From an uncultured Pelagibacteraceae bacterium (GTDB taxonomy: Bacteria; Pseudomonadota; Alphaproteobacteria; Pelagibacterales; Pelagibacteraceae): a stretch of 64,000 nt of DNA. Where the stretch lies: contig CACHGV010000002.1 of assembly GCA_902579465.1 (NCBI GenBank), positions 124,001 to 188,000 on the forward strand, given 5' to 3'. Position numbers and translations under genes: made by a program. Position 1 is the first letter of the stretch; each line of letters starts with the position of its first letter. The notes beneath the pieces were generated by a model. That model was not told where the DNA came from. It searched no databases and saw only the letters and a list, made by a program, of their open reading frames with translations. Below, piece by piece: positions 26,855 to 36,578 of this stretch.

Positions 26855-28882
26855 ATGACTGAAATAATTCAAAAAGTAAAAAATTTATCCATCGGATTTA
26901 AGAGTAAAAAAGGTGAAGAGATTTTAATACTTAGAAACATAAGTACAAACATTAAAAAAGGTGAAACCGTTGGTATTGTTGGAGAATCTGGATCTGGAAA
27001 AAGTACTCTCGCACTAGCAATGATGGGGTATGTTAAACAAGGTCTCTATACTATTGGTGGAGAATGTGAATTTAATTCCTCAAATCTTTTAAAAATGAAA
27101 AATAGAGATTTGGAAAAAATCAGAGGTAGAAAAATTGCAATGATACCACAAAATGCTGGACAGGCTTTAACACCAAATTTAAAAATAGGTTATCAAATTG
27201 ATGAAGCATTACAGTTGCATTCTGATTTAAAGGAGGAGGAAAGAGAACAAAAAATTTCAGAATTGTTAAATAAAGTGAGACTTCCCTCACCTGAAACAAT
27301 TGCTCTAAGATATCCTCATGAACTTTCAGGAGGACAACAACAGAGAGTTGCTGTTGCTATGGCATTAGCGGGAACCCCTGACCTTCTACTATTGGATGAG
27401 CCTACAACTGGCTTAGATGTAACAACTCAAGCTCACGTTTTAGAACTTCTTAATTTCATTGCGAAAGACACAGGAACATCAATGGTTTATGTAAGCCATG
27501 ACTTAGGAGCAATAGCTCAAGTAAGTGACCGTATTATTGTAATGTACTCTGGTGAAATAGTTTTAGAGGGGCCCTCTCGAGATATTCTTAAAAAACCAAT
27601 TCATCCGTATACCTATGGGTTGCTTAAATCTATACCAAAATTATCACTTGCAGGACTTCCACAATCAATGCCTGGTAGCCAACCTCAACCTGGAACAATG
27701 CATAGAGGCTGCAGTTTCTTTGATAGGTGCGATTTTTCAGAAGAAAAATGTAAAAGTAACTCTCCTCAACTTGAGTACTTAGAGGAATTAAACACTAGTG
27801 TTAGATGTTTTAATCATAAGAGTTTAATGAATGACAGTCAGGTTAATCAAACTGTTAATAAAATTAAGACGAGTTTGCAGGATAAAGAAATATTAAACAT
27901 TTCAGAAGTTTCAATAAGTTACGCTAAGCAAAATCTTTTAGATCAAGTGTTAAATAGAATTTCTGACGACAACCCAACTGTTAAAGATATTAATATTAAT
28001 ATCAAGAAGGGTGAAACTATAGCTCTAGTTGGAGAGTCAGGTAGTGGAAAATCAACAATTCTCAAATCTATTGCTGGGTTACTCAGAACCAAAGGTGGAG
28101 TAATAAAATTTGATCAAAAAAGAAACTTATCGTCTGACCTCAAAGAGAGAGATCCTAATGATTTAAGAATTATTCAATTAATTTTTCAAAATCCAGATGA
28201 GTCTTTAAACCCAAACCATACTGTTGAAGAAATAATAGCACAACCATTAAAGTTATATTTTGGTTTAAAGGGTGAAGAATTAAAAAAAAATATTAAAGAG
28301 CTATTACAAAAAGTAAGACTGGGTGAATTTTATATGTCTAGGTACCCTAGACAATTATCTGGAGGTGAAAAACAGAGAGTTGCGGTTGCAAGAGCTTTTG
28401 CAGCTAAACCAGATATAATATTATGTGATGAGGTAACATCTGCGTTAGACGTATCAGTTCAGGCGGCCGTATTAAATTTGTTACAACAACTTAAAGAAGA
28501 TTTTGGGACTACATATATATTTGTTTCACATGATTTAGCTGTCGTAAGAGCTATAAGTGATAGAGTTGCAGTTCTTTACCAAGGAAGATTGTGTGAAGTG
28601 GGACCATCAAAAGATGTTTATCAATTTCCATCACACCCTTATACAGAGGTTTTATTAGGAGCGGTGTTAGAACCAGATCCAGATATCAAACCAAAATTAG
28701 TTGCTGAAGATATCGTAGAAGAAAAGCCACCTCAAAAAGGGTGTAGTTTTCAGGGGAGATGTTCAAGAATATTAGGTGATATTTGTAAAAATGAGATACC
28801 ACCATGGCAAATAACTAACAGTGGAAACTCTATCAGATGCCACATACCATTAAAAGAGTTACAAAAAGACCAGATTAATTAA
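26855..28882 (+). CDS. Fused double ABC ATPase (DppD-DppF type)
   Basis: A 675-residue protein with two complete ABC ATPase domains in tandem. The first has Walker A GESGSGKST at residues 43-51 and signature LSGGQQQR; the second has Walker A GESGSGKST near residue 393 and signature LSGGEKQR. Each half ends in the oligopeptide-transporter C-terminal domain with its Cys-rich segment (GCSFFDRCDFSEEKC and GCSFQGRCSRILGDIC), which binds an Fe-S cluster in some DppD/F proteins. It powers the permeases upstream. The fusion replaces the usual two genes, a known variant, and is consistent with genome compaction. Confidence 0.93.
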   Translation: MTEIIQKVKNLSIGFKSKKGEEILILRNISTNIKKGETVGIVGESGSGKSTLALAMMGYVKQGLYTIGGECEFNSSNLLKMKNRDLEKIRGRKIAMIPQNAGQALTPNLKIGYQIDEALQLHSDLKEEEREQKISELLNKVRLPSPETIALRYPHELSGGQQQRVAVAMALAGTPDLLLLDEPTTGLDVTTQAHVLELLNFIAKDTGTSMVYVSHDLGAIAQVSDRIIVMYSGEIVLEGPSRDILKKPIHPYTYGLLKSIPKLSLAGLPQSMPGSQPQPGTMHRGCSFFDRCDFSEEKCKSNSPQLEYLEELNTSVRCFNHKSLMNDSQVNQTVNKIKTSLQDKEILNISEVSISYAKQNLLDQVLNRISDDNPTVKDININIKKGETIALVGESGSGKSTILKSIAGLLRTKGGVIKFDQKRNLSSDLKERDPNDLRIIQLIFQNPDESLNPNHTVEEIIAQPLKLYFGLKGEELKKNIKELLQKVRLGEFYMSRYPRQLSGGEKQRVAVARAFAAKPDIILCDEVTSALDVSVQAAVLNLLQQLKEDFGTTYIFVSHDLAVVRAISDRVAVLYQGRLCEVGPSKDVYQFPSHPYTEVLLGAVLEPDPDIKPKLVAEDIVEEKPPQKGCSFQGRCSRILGDICKNEIPPWQITNSGNSIRCHIPLKELQKDQIN

Positions 28883-28938
28883 AATTTTATATTTATTATT
28901 TTAACTTTGCATTCAATTATGTTTAAATAGTTTTTAAG

Positions 28939-29502
28939 ATGAAAAATAATTCGACTTTGATTAAAAATTTACTATCAGATTTTAGAATAAATACTTATTT
29001 TCAGAATATTTCTTTGATGATAATAGGTACACTTATACTAGCTTTTTCGTCAAAAGTTCAAGTTCCATTTTGGCCAGTTCCAATGACAATGCAAACTTTT
29101 GCAGTTTTTATCATCGGAATGACATTCGGTTCAAAGTTAGCGTTTTTTACACTCATATTATATCTCTTCGAAGGAGCTATTGGACTTCCAGTTTTTGCAA
29201 AAGGTGGTGGATTACTTTATTTAACAGGTCCAACGGCTGGCTATCTTTATGGAATGACTATTGCAGCTGGTGTTGTAGGCTATTTAGCAGAAAGAAATTT
29301 TAACGACTCTTATATTAAAAGTTTATTTTCTCTTTTGATAGCAACTTCAATTATTTTTATTGTTGGGGTGGGTTATTTGGGCTCAGTTATCGGTTATGAA
29401 AAGGCTTTAGCTGGCGGTCTATATCCTTTTTTACCAAGTGAATTGTTCAAAATTGCTCTAGCAGTGGCAATAATTCCATCAATTACAAAAATAATTAAAT
29501 AA
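28939..29502 (+). CDS. bioY: BioY family biotin transporter
   Basis: A 187-residue membrane protein with about six helices and the BioY hallmark segments VPFWPVPMTMQTFAV, GAIGLPVFAKGGG and GPTAGYLYGM. BioY is the biotin-binding S-component of an ECF importer; the energising EcfA and EcfT genes are not nearby. It follows the peptide transporter after 56 bases and precedes a promoter-like region, so it may be a lone transcription unit. The specificity rests on family recognition only. Confidence 0.9.
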   Translation: MKNNSTLIKNLLSDFRINTYFQNISLMIIGTLILAFSSKVQVPFWPVPMTMQTFAVFIIGMTFGSKLAFFTLILYLFEGAIGLPVFAKGGGLLYLTGPTAGYLYGMTIAAGVVGYLAERNFNDSYIKSLFSLLIATSIIFIVGVGYLGSVIGYEKALAGGLYPFLPSELFKIALAVAIIPSITKIIK

Positions 29503-29530
29503 TAATATTAAAATATATAATGGCTTTAAG

Positions 29531-29559
29531 TTGCTCTTGAATAAGATATTCATTATAAG
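29531..29559 (+). promoter_or_regulatory. Predicted sigma-70 promoter for the FadN-like gene
   Basis: TTGCTC (29531-29536) and TATAAG (29554-29559) are 17 bases apart, about 15 bases before the ATG at 29574. The -10 box matches 5 of 6 consensus bases and the -35 box 3 of 6. The leader would be very short and no Shine-Dalgarno is visible. Confidence 0.4.
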
Positions 29560-29573
29560 TTTTAGTCCTCATT

Positions 29574-31796
29574 ATGAAAATTAATAAAGTAGTAGTTATT
29601 GGGTCGGGTACAATGGGTAGTGGAATAGCTGCTCAATTATGTAATGCAAATATTCCAGTAACACTGTTAGACTTAACCACTGAAATTTCTGAAAAAGCTA
29701 GAGAAAGAATTTTAAAGTCTAGACCACCTTTATTAATAGATAAGTCTAAAATAAATAATATTAATGTTGGAAATATAAATGATAATTTTAATGAAGTCGG
29801 TGAAGCAGACTGGATAGTTGAAGCTGTTGTTGAGAGAATTGATATTAAACATAATATTTATGAAAAAATTTTTAAAGCAAGAAAGAAAGGATCAATAGTT
29901 TCCTCAAATACGTCTTCTATTCCAATTAAGGTTCTTTCAGAAAAACTTTCAGATGAACAAAAAAAAGATTTTTGTATAACTCACTTCTTCAATCCAGTCA
30001 GATATATGGATTTGTTAGAAATTGTAAAGAATGAAAATAATGATTTAGATCAAATAAATTCGCTTAAAAGTTTTTGTGAAAAAGATTTAGGAAAAGGAGC
30101 ATTAATTTGTAATGATACTCCGGGATTTTTAGGAAATAGAATTGGTGTCTACGCTATGCAAGTGGCTATGACTGAAGCTTTTAAAATGAAATTAACAATT
30201 GAAGAAGCTGATGCAGTTTTTGGAAGGCCAATGGGAATACCAAAAACAGGTGTATTTGGCCTCTATGATTTAATTGGAATTGATTTGATGGCCGATGTTT
30301 TGAAAAGCTTTATTAAAGAACTACCTGAAACTGATGACTTTCAAGTTGTGGCGAAAGAAATACCATTAGTTAAAAAACTTATAGAAACTGGATACACAGG
30401 AAGAAAAGGAAAAGGTGGTTTCTATAGAATGAATAAGTCTGATAATAAAAAAATTCTAGAGGGTATAAACTTAGAAACAGGTGAATATTCACTATCTAAA
30501 AAGTTTAATTTAGGATCAGAAAAAATGGATATTGTTGGTCTTATTAACAGAAAAGATAAATACGGTGAATACGCTTGGTCAGTAATTTCAAAAATTATTA
30601 AATATGCATCATCTTTAGTTCCAGGTATTACGGATAAATTTAATGATATTGATGAAGCAATGAGACTAGGGTTTAACTGGTCAAAGGGACCTTTTGAAAT
30701 GTTAAAAGAAATCGGTGTTAAAGATTTTTTTGAGAGAATAGATACATTTGAAAACAACAAGTTTCTTGAAAACTTATCACAAAGTAAAGACGAAAACTTT
30801 TATGGTGAAAGACAACAATATACTGATTTAGAAACTTTAGGAAAAATAAAACCAAAGGCCATTAAATTAGATAAAAATAACTCTGCTGAAACCTATAGAT
30901 TTGATGATTTTAATATTGTTGAATTCACAACTAAGGCTAATGCTTTAGACTATGACTCAATGGATAGCTTAAAAAATGCAACGGACAAACCTTTAATAAT
31001 AATAAATGAGGCAATGCAATTTTCAGCAGGCGTAAATTTGTCTTACACAATGAATTTTGCAGACAAAGGAGATTTTAAATCTATTGAAAAGTTTGTTAAA
31101 TATTTTCAAGAGACCTGTAAACATTTAAAATATTCTAAATATCCAGTTGTATCAGCGCCATCAGGATTGGCATTGGGTGGTGGTTTTGAGGTTTTATGTC
31201 AAAGTAACTTTGTTGCATCTCATACAAATATTGTAGTTGGCTTAGTTGAGACTATGGTTGGATTAATTCCAGCAGGTGGAGGATGTAAAGAAATGCTTTG
31301 GAGATGGTCTCAAACTGAAGAAGCCAAAAATGACCCTGATTATGCTCCTCTAAAAGTATTTGATATTATTGGATATGCTAAAACTGCAACATCACCAATT
31401 GAAGCTGAGCCTTTAAAATATTTAAGACCAGAGGACAAAAAAATAATGAGTAGAAATAGTTTATTACAGGTTTCTAAAGAGATACTTCAAAATAATAAAG
31501 ATTTTTTTCCTCCAGAGGAGTGTACATTTAATCTGTCAGGAAAAAGTGTTTATGACAAAATGGTAAAAATGTTAGAAAAATTATATAATGAAAAAATTAT
31601 TCTTGATCATGGAATGGAAGTTGGAAAAGAACTAGCAAAAGTTTTAAGTGGCGGAGATACTAATTTAGAAAAAACTTTATCAGAGGATGATTTATATAAA
31701 TTGGAATTAGATGCATTTATGAAGCTAATTGAGACAGAAAAAACTCAAGAAAGAATTAAACATACATTGAAAACTGGTAAACCTCTGGTAAACTAA
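29574..31796 (+). CDS. 3-hydroxyacyl-CoA dehydrogenase / enoyl-CoA hydratase fusion (FadN-like order)
   Basis: A 740-residue bifunctional beta-oxidation enzyme. The N-terminus is a Rossmann domain (VVIGSGTMGSGIA, residues 7-19) followed by the hydroxyacyl-CoA dehydrogenase C-domains (ITHFFNPVRYM, GRKGKGGFY). From about residue 440 it continues with a crotonase domain that has the oxyanion-hole segments SAGVNLS and SGLALGGGFEVL and the VGLIPAGGG loop. The order dehydrogenase-then-hydratase is opposite to E. coli FadB and matches the FadN type. It converts enoyl-CoA to ketoacyl-CoA. The thiolase at 15832 could finish the cycle. Confidence 0.9.
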   Translation: MKINKVVVIGSGTMGSGIAAQLCNANIPVTLLDLTTEISEKARERILKSRPPLLIDKSKINNINVGNINDNFNEVGEADWIVEAVVERIDIKHNIYEKIFKARKKGSIVSSNTSSIPIKVLSEKLSDEQKKDFCITHFFNPVRYMDLLEIVKNENNDLDQINSLKSFCEKDLGKGALICNDTPGFLGNRIGVYAMQVAMTEAFKMKLTIEEADAVFGRPMGIPKTGVFGLYDLIGIDLMADVLKSFIKELPETDDFQVVAKEIPLVKKLIETGYTGRKGKGGFYRMNKSDNKKILEGINLETGEYSLSKKFNLGSEKMDIVGLINRKDKYGEYAWSVISKIIKYASSLVPGITDKFNDIDEAMRLGFNWSKGPFEMLKEIGVKDFFERIDTFENNKFLENLSQSKDENFYGERQQYTDLETLGKIKPKAIKLDKNNSAETYRFDDFNIVEFTTKANALDYDSMDSLKNATDKPLIIINEAMQFSAGVNLSYTMNFADKGDFKSIEKFVKYFQETCKHLKYSKYPVVSAPSGLALGGGFEVLCQSNFVASHTNIVVGLVETMVGLIPAGGGCKEMLWRWSQTEEAKNDPDYAPLKVFDIIGYAKTATSPIEAEPLKYLRPEDKKIMSRNSLLQVSKEILQNNKDFFPPEECTFNLSGKSVYDKMVKMLEKLYNEKIILDHGMEVGKELAKVLSGGDTNLEKTLSEDDLYKLELDAFMKLIETEKTQERIKHTLKTGKPLVN

Positions 31797-31800
31797 CATT

Positions 31801-32022
31801 ATGGCAAATAGACCAACAAAAAAACAAGTAGACAACGCAACAAAAATTCTAATCTCTTGGAAGAAAAAAATGCCATTTTATTATGCTGCAGCTATTATAA
31901 TTGCTTTAATAATAATTCTAGTTTCTTCAAATTCGAATAAAGAGCTTTCTATGTATCAAAAAAATATCAAAGATTTTAAAAAAGCAGCTGAATTTATTCA
32001 TAAAAACAGCTCTAAAAATTGA
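31801..32022 (+). CDS. Small single-helix membrane protein, unknown
   Basis: A 73-residue protein with a basic N-terminus (KKQVDNATKILISWKKK), one predicted membrane helix at about residues 26-44 (YYAAAIIIALIIILVSS) and a short charged tail. I do not recognise a family. It sits four bases after the FadN-like gene, and its TGA overlaps the TTG start of the agmatinase-family gene, so it is translated within this operon. It could be an assembly or regulatory micro-protein; no function is claimed. Confidence 0.7.
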   Translation: MANRPTKKQVDNATKILISWKKKMPFYYAAAIIIALIIILVSSNSNKELSMYQKNIKDFKKAAEFIHKNSSKN

Positions 32023-32975
32023 AAGATAAAAATAAAAAACCAATCCAACCAGTAAGTGGAACAAAAGTACCAAGATATGCGGGACCATCAACCTTTGCTA
32101 GATTACCAGAATTAAGAGATGTTGAAAGTTGTGATGTAGCAATTGTAGGAGTTCCTTTTGACTCTGGAACTAGTTACAGACCTGGAGCAAGATTTGGACC
32201 CCAAAGTATAAGACAAGCCTCAAGACATTTGAGAACAAATTATCATCCAAGTTATGATGTTGAACCATTTAAAGTGCAACAAGTTGCTGACGCAGGAGAT
32301 ATTGCCTGTAATCCATTTAATATTGATGAAGCTATAAAACAAATAGAAGTTGGTGCTACAAATATTTTAAATAAAGTAGGAGGGATTATTAGTCTTGGCG
32401 GTGATCATACAATAGCTGTTCCATTGCTTAGAGCAATTAATAAAAAGAATAAAGGTCCAGTTTCATTAGTCCATTTTGATGCTCACCTAGATACTTGGGA
32501 TACTTATTTTGGAGCACCTTACACACATGGCACACCATTTAGGAGAGCTAGAGAAGAAAACTTATTTTTAGATGACGCATCAATGCACGTTGGAATAAGA
32601 GGTCCACTCTATAGCAGGGAAGATATCAAGAATGATGAAAGTTTTGGTTTTAAAATAATTCATTGTGATGAATTTCAAACAGAAGGTATAGACAAAATAG
32701 TTGAGAGAATTAGAAACAGAGTAGGTGACAACGCTTTATATCTATCGATAGACATTGATGTCTTAGATCCAGCTTTTGCTCCTGGAACTGGTACGCCTGA
32801 GATAGCAGGTATGACTACAAGAGAAATTGTAAATGTTATAAGAGGATTGTCAGGGCTAAACTTAGTTTCAGCAGATGTAGTTGAGGTAGCACCAGCATAT
32901 GATCATGCAGAAGTAACTTCTTTGGCAGCTGCAACAATTGTTTATGAATTAACAAATTTGTTTGCAAAAGCCTAA
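32019..32975 (+). CDS. speB: Agmatinase / ureohydrolase family protein
   Basis: A 318-residue arginase-fold enzyme with every Mn-binding motif: GGDHT, HFDAHLDTW and SIDIDVLDPAFAPGTGTPE. The last is the SpeB-type signature. It hydrolyses agmatine or a related guanidino compound to an amine plus urea. Start: TTG at 32019, overlapping the preceding TGA. The following ALDH could oxidise a derived aminoaldehyde. Guanidinobutyrase or guanidine hydrolase activity is an alternative, because these share all the motifs. Confidence 0.85.
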   Translation: MKDKNKKPIQPVSGTKVPRYAGPSTFARLPELRDVESCDVAIVGVPFDSGTSYRPGARFGPQSIRQASRHLRTNYHPSYDVEPFKVQQVADAGDIACNPFNIDEAIKQIEVGATNILNKVGGIISLGGDHTIAVPLLRAINKKNKGPVSLVHFDAHLDTWDTYFGAPYTHGTPFRRAREENLFLDDASMHVGIRGPLYSREDIKNDESFGFKIIHCDEFQTEGIDKIVERIRNRVGDNALYLSIDIDVLDPAFAPGTGTPEIAGMTTREIVNVIRGLSGLNLVSADVVEVAPAYDHAEVTSLAAATIVYELTNLFAKA

Positions 32976-32994
32976 AGAACAGATAGCTTAATAT

Positions 32995-34428
32995 ATGTTA
33001 GAAAAAAGAAATTTTTATATAAATGGTAAATGGGTAGAACCAAAAAATTCTAAAGACATTCAAGTAATAAATCCTGCTACAGAAAAAAGTTGTGCGGTTA
33101 TTTCACTGGGTGGAAAAGAAGATGTTGATGATGCAGTGTCAGCTGCAAAAACTGCTTTTCAAACTTGGGGTTTCACCAAAAAAGAAGAGAGAATTAAACT
33201 ATTAGAAAAGTTTTATGAGTTATATAAAAAAAGATGGAATGACACTACAGAAGCAATAATGATGGAAATGGGTGCTCCAAAAGATTTTGCATCAAAACTA
33301 CAAACTGGTACAGGAGCAAGTCATACGAAATCATTTATAAAGTATCTTAAAGCTTTTGATTTTGAAAAACCTTTAGGAGATCATGCGCAAGATCAGAGAA
33401 TTATTTATGAACCCAAAGGAGTTTGTGTATTAATTACACCCTGGAATTGGCCAATGAATCAAGTTTGCTTAAAAGTAATCCCAGCTTTAGCAGCAGGATG
33501 CACCATGATCTTAAAACCTTCTGAGCTAGCACCTCTATCATCAATGATACTTGCAGAACTTATTGATGAGGCAGGTTTTCCAAAAGGTGTATTTAATTTA
33601 GTTAATGGAGATGGTGAAACTACAGGTAATGCACTGACAAGTCATAAAGATGTAAATATGATATCTTTTACTGGTTCAACAAGAGCAGGAGCTCTAATTT
33701 CTCAAAACGCAGCAAAAGACTTTAAAAGGGTAAGCCTTGAATTAGGTGGAAAAGGAGCAAATATTATTTTTAAAGATGCAGATACTGAGGCAATTGAAAG
33801 AGGAGCTGCACGATGTTTTAGAAATTCAGGCCAGTCATGTAATGCACCTACAAGAATGCTCGTAGAAAAATCAATCTATCATGATGCAGTTAAAAGATTA
33901 AAAAAATTTGCTAATGAATATAAAGTTGATATTCCCCAAAAAGAAGGAGATCACATTGGTCCAGTAATATCTGAAACACAATATAATAAAATTCAAGGTT
34001 TAATTAAAAAGGGTATAGATGAAGGTGCTAATTTAATAGCAGGAGGACTTGGAAAACCTGAAGGTTTTGAAGATGGTTACTATGTGAAGCCAACTGTTTT
34101 TGCTGATGTAAATAATAACATGGAAATTGCCAGAACTGAGATTTTTGGTCCAGTATTATCAGTAATTCCATTTGAATCAGAAGAAGAAGCAATTGAAATC
34201 GCAAATGATACTCCTTATGGTCTGACAAACTATATTCAAACTGAAGATCAAGAAAAAGTTAAAAGGGTTGCAAGAAAACTTAGATCTGGGATGATAGTTG
34301 CTAATACAGCTTCACTAGCTGTAGATGCTCCATTTGGAGGATTTAAACACTCTGGAATAGGAAGAGAAGGTGGAAAAGAAGGTTTATTAGAATTTTTAGA
34401 AGTAAAATCTATTGGTGGTTGGAATTAA
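32995..34428 (+). CDS. NAD(P)-dependent aldehyde dehydrogenase
   Basis: A 477-residue ALDH with TPWNWP, FTGSTRAG, general base in ELGGKG (about residue 249) and nucleophile Cys in GQSCNAP (about 282). It is closely similar to the ALDH at 6070-7500, sharing the unusual opening FYINGKWV and the GQSC-x-APTRMLVEKSIY-like block, so it reflects a gene duplication or a common subfamily. It follows the agmatinase-family gene by 19 bases, suggesting oxidation of an aminoaldehyde or guanidinoaldehyde. Its stop codon overlaps that of the convergent ArgE-like gene. Confidence 0.92.
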   Translation: MLEKRNFYINGKWVEPKNSKDIQVINPATEKSCAVISLGGKEDVDDAVSAAKTAFQTWGFTKKEERIKLLEKFYELYKKRWNDTTEAIMMEMGAPKDFASKLQTGTGASHTKSFIKYLKAFDFEKPLGDHAQDQRIIYEPKGVCVLITPWNWPMNQVCLKVIPALAAGCTMILKPSELAPLSSMILAELIDEAGFPKGVFNLVNGDGETTGNALTSHKDVNMISFTGSTRAGALISQNAAKDFKRVSLELGGKGANIIFKDADTEAIERGAARCFRNSGQSCNAPTRMLVEKSIYHDAVKRLKKFANEYKVDIPQKEGDHIGPVISETQYNKIQGLIKKGIDEGANLIAGGLGKPEGFEDGYYVKPTVFADVNNNMEIARTEIFGPVLSVIPFESEEEAIEIANDTPYGLTNYIQTEDQEKVKRVARKLRSGMIVANTASLAVDAPFGGFKHSGIGREGGKEGLLEFLEVKSIGGWN

Positions 34429-35612
34429 TTTAAAGATTTATTTTTAATACCATCTAAAAAACTTATACATTTTTTAATTTCAGATAGTTTTATAAATTCA
34501 TCAATCTTATGAGCTTGCTTTATAGATCCTGGTCCACATACAACTGTACTAATTCCAATCTCCTGAAATAGTCCTGCTTCTGTTCCGAAAGAAACTACAT
34601 CTCTAGAATTATCTCCAGTTATACTCGAAACAAATTCGCATGCTTCTGAGTTAGGGACTCTATCGAAACCAGTAATTTCACCAATTATAGTTTTTTTTAT
34701 GGAAGATTTTGGATAAATTTTTTGCATTTCTGGTAAAAGAATTTCATTTGTAAATTTATCTATTTCGTTATTTAAGAAAATTCCATCTTCTTTAACTACA
34801 GGTCTTGTCTCCCAGTTTACATGGCATTTATCAGCAATGACGTTGTGTGCTATACCACCAAAAATTCCTCCAATTTGTAAGGTTGAATAAGGTGGCTCAA
34901 AGATCGAGTCTTTTAATTGTCTAGATTTCAGATTTTCTTTTAATTCTAATAGTTTATTCACATATCTTGCAGCAAATTCAACTGCACTCACACCTTTTTC
35001 TGGTTGTGAACTATGTCCTGCAAGACCTTCAAAATATGTTGTGTATTCATAACATCCTTTGTGTGCATCTATTATTTTCATATTGGTTGGCTCACCCACT
35101 ATACAAATACAATCATGAATTTCTCTTTTTTTTAATTCTTTAATTAAAATAGGGGCACCTATGCAGGCAGTTTCCTCGTCAAATGTAAATGAAAAATGAA
35201 TATCTCTGTCTAAATTTGAAGAAGAGAAAATAGGTGCGTATGCCAATGCACATGCTATAAATCCTTTCATATCACATGAGCCTCTACCAAATAATTTGCC
35301 ATCTTTGATTGTTGCATCAAAAGGATCTGTTGCCCATCCTTTAGAAACTGGAACCACATCAGTATGTCCAGATAAAATTATTGGTTTTTTTTTACTTTTT
35401 TTTTTAGCTTTTATAGTTGAAAATAGATTTACTCTTTTTTCTTCTTCATCATATGTTCTAAATGATACCGCACCCAATGAATTTAAAATATTATCACAAT
35501 AGTCAATTAGTTGAGTATTGTTTTCACCAGAAACAGTTTTAAAAGCAATTAAATCTTTTAGTATCGTAATAGAATTACTATATATTTCTTCTAAATTATT
35601 TCCTGTACTCAT
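34425..35612 (-). CDS. argE: M20 family deacetylase, acetylornithine deacetylase (ArgE)-like
   Basis: A 395-residue M20 metallohydrolase. The first zinc motif is SGHTDVVPV (H83, D85), followed by GRGSCDMKG with the bridging Asp, the catalytic Glu in DEETACIGAP, and a dimerisation domain (about 180-295). The order and GWATDPF segment are those of ArgE, which releases ornithine from N-acetylornithine. Related deacylases, including ectoine-pathway deacetylases of other families, cannot be excluded. It is a single leftward gene between two rightward operons, 25 bases from divergent csaA. Confidence 0.82.
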   Translation of the reverse strand: MSTGNNLEEIYSNSITILKDLIAFKTVSGENNTQLIDYCDNILNSLGAVSFRTYDEEEKRVNLFSTIKAKKKSKKKPIILSGHTDVVPVSKGWATDPFDATIKDGKLFGRGSCDMKGFIACALAYAPIFSSSNLDRDIHFSFTFDEETACIGAPILIKELKKREIHDCICIVGEPTNMKIIDAHKGCYEYTTYFEGLAGHSSQPEKGVSAVEFAARYVNKLLELKENLKSRQLKDSIFEPPYSTLQIGGIFGGIAHNVIADKCHVNWETRPVVKEDGIFLNNEIDKFTNEILLPEMQKIYPKSSIKKTIIGEITGFDRVPNSEACEFVSSITGDNSRDVVSFGTEAGLFQEIGISTVVCGPGSIKQAHKIDEFIKLSEIKKCISFLDGIKNKSLN

Positions 35613-35637
35613 TTATTTTTAATTATATATTAAATTT

Positions 35638-35979
35638 ATGAAAGAACAAATAACCTACGACATTTATGACAAAGTAGATATCAGAGTAGGAACAGTAATA
35701 TCGGTAAAAAAAAATGAAAAAGCAAGGAAACCATCTCTTGTTGTTGAGGTTGACTTTGGGAAAGATATAGGAATTAAGCAATCATCAGCACAGATAACTC
35801 ACTATTATAATGAGGAAAATCTAGTTGGAAAACAGGTCATTGGCATATGTAACTTTCCTGAAAAAAATATAGCAGGTATTGTCTCTCAGGTTTTAATACT
35901 TGGTTCTATAGATGAGGAAGGCAAAGTTGTTCTTGTTCACCCATCCCAAAAAGTAGAAAATGGTTTGCCTGTAGCATAA
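35638..35979 (+). CDS. csaA: CsaA-like tRNA-binding (EMAP-type OB-fold) protein
   Basis: A 113-residue single OB-fold domain: YDKVDIRVGTVISV, KPSLVVEVDFGKDIGIKQSSAQIT, VGKQVIGICNFPEKNIAG and VLILGSIDE match the CsaA family from end to end. These dimeric proteins bind tRNA and were reported to have chaperone-like effects; the cellular role is unsettled. The complete length agrees with the family. The next gene begins two bases after its stop. Confidence 0.9.
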   Translation: MKEQITYDIYDKVDIRVGTVISVKKNEKARKPSLVVEVDFGKDIGIKQSSAQITHYYNEENLVGKQVIGICNFPEKNIAGIVSQVLILGSIDEEGKVVLVHPSQKVENGLPVA

Positions 35980-35981
35980 AC

Positions 35982-36572
35982 ATGCATCCCGAATTACTGT
36001 CTCTATGTTTATTTATGTTTGTAACGAGCTGTTCTCCAGGACCAAATAATATAGTTGCCTCTCACTCCGGATTTAATCACGGATTTAAAAAAACTATTCC
36101 TTTGATGTTGGGAGTAATTTTTGGTTTTACATTTATGCTAGCAGTAATTAACTTTGGTTTAATAAATATATTTAAGCTTTATCCAATACTTCAAAAAGGT
36201 TTAATTCTTACAGGAACAATTTTTTTAATATATTTGTCTTACAAAATTTCATTTTCAAAATCATCAAGTGAAAGTGATAATTTAAAACCTGTAAATTTTG
36301 TTGAAACATTTCTATATCAATTTTTAAATCCTAAAGGTGTAATTGTTGCTATAATTGCAGTTTCCACCTATGTAGAAGCTGGTGGTAACTTTATTTTATA
36401 TTCTATTTGGCTATTAAGCATTGCCTTTTTGTTTGCAGTTATTAGTATTATTTTCTGGACTATAATTGGAAAATTTATGAGGAAATTCGCGACAAATGAG
36501 AAATTTATTAAATGGTTTAATTATGTTATGTCGGCACTCTTATTAAGCTGTATAGCAACTTTTTATTACTAA
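35982..36572 (+). CDS. LysE/RhtB family amino-acid exporter
   Basis: A 196-residue membrane protein with about six helices and the LysE hallmark CSPGPNN near residue 20, plus FLYQFLNPKGVI in the middle. The family exports amino acids (Lys, Thr, homoserine) or their analogues. The substrate is unknown. It lies between csaA and aconitase with gaps of two and six bases. Confidence 0.88.
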   Translation: MHPELLSLCLFMFVTSCSPGPNNIVASHSGFNHGFKKTIPLMLGVIFGFTFMLAVINFGLINIFKLYPILQKGLILTGTIFLIYLSYKISFSKSSSESDNLKPVNFVETFLYQFLNPKGVIVAIIAVSTYVEAGGNFILYSIWLLSIAFLFAVISIIFWTIIGKFMRKFATNEKFIKWFNYVMSALLLSCIATFYY

Positions 36573-36578
36573 AAAATT

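Noticed and set aside
26855..28882. Frameshift or assembly fusion of two ATPase genes
   Set aside because: Both halves are complete with a natural linker and no stop; DppD-DppF fusions are a known form.
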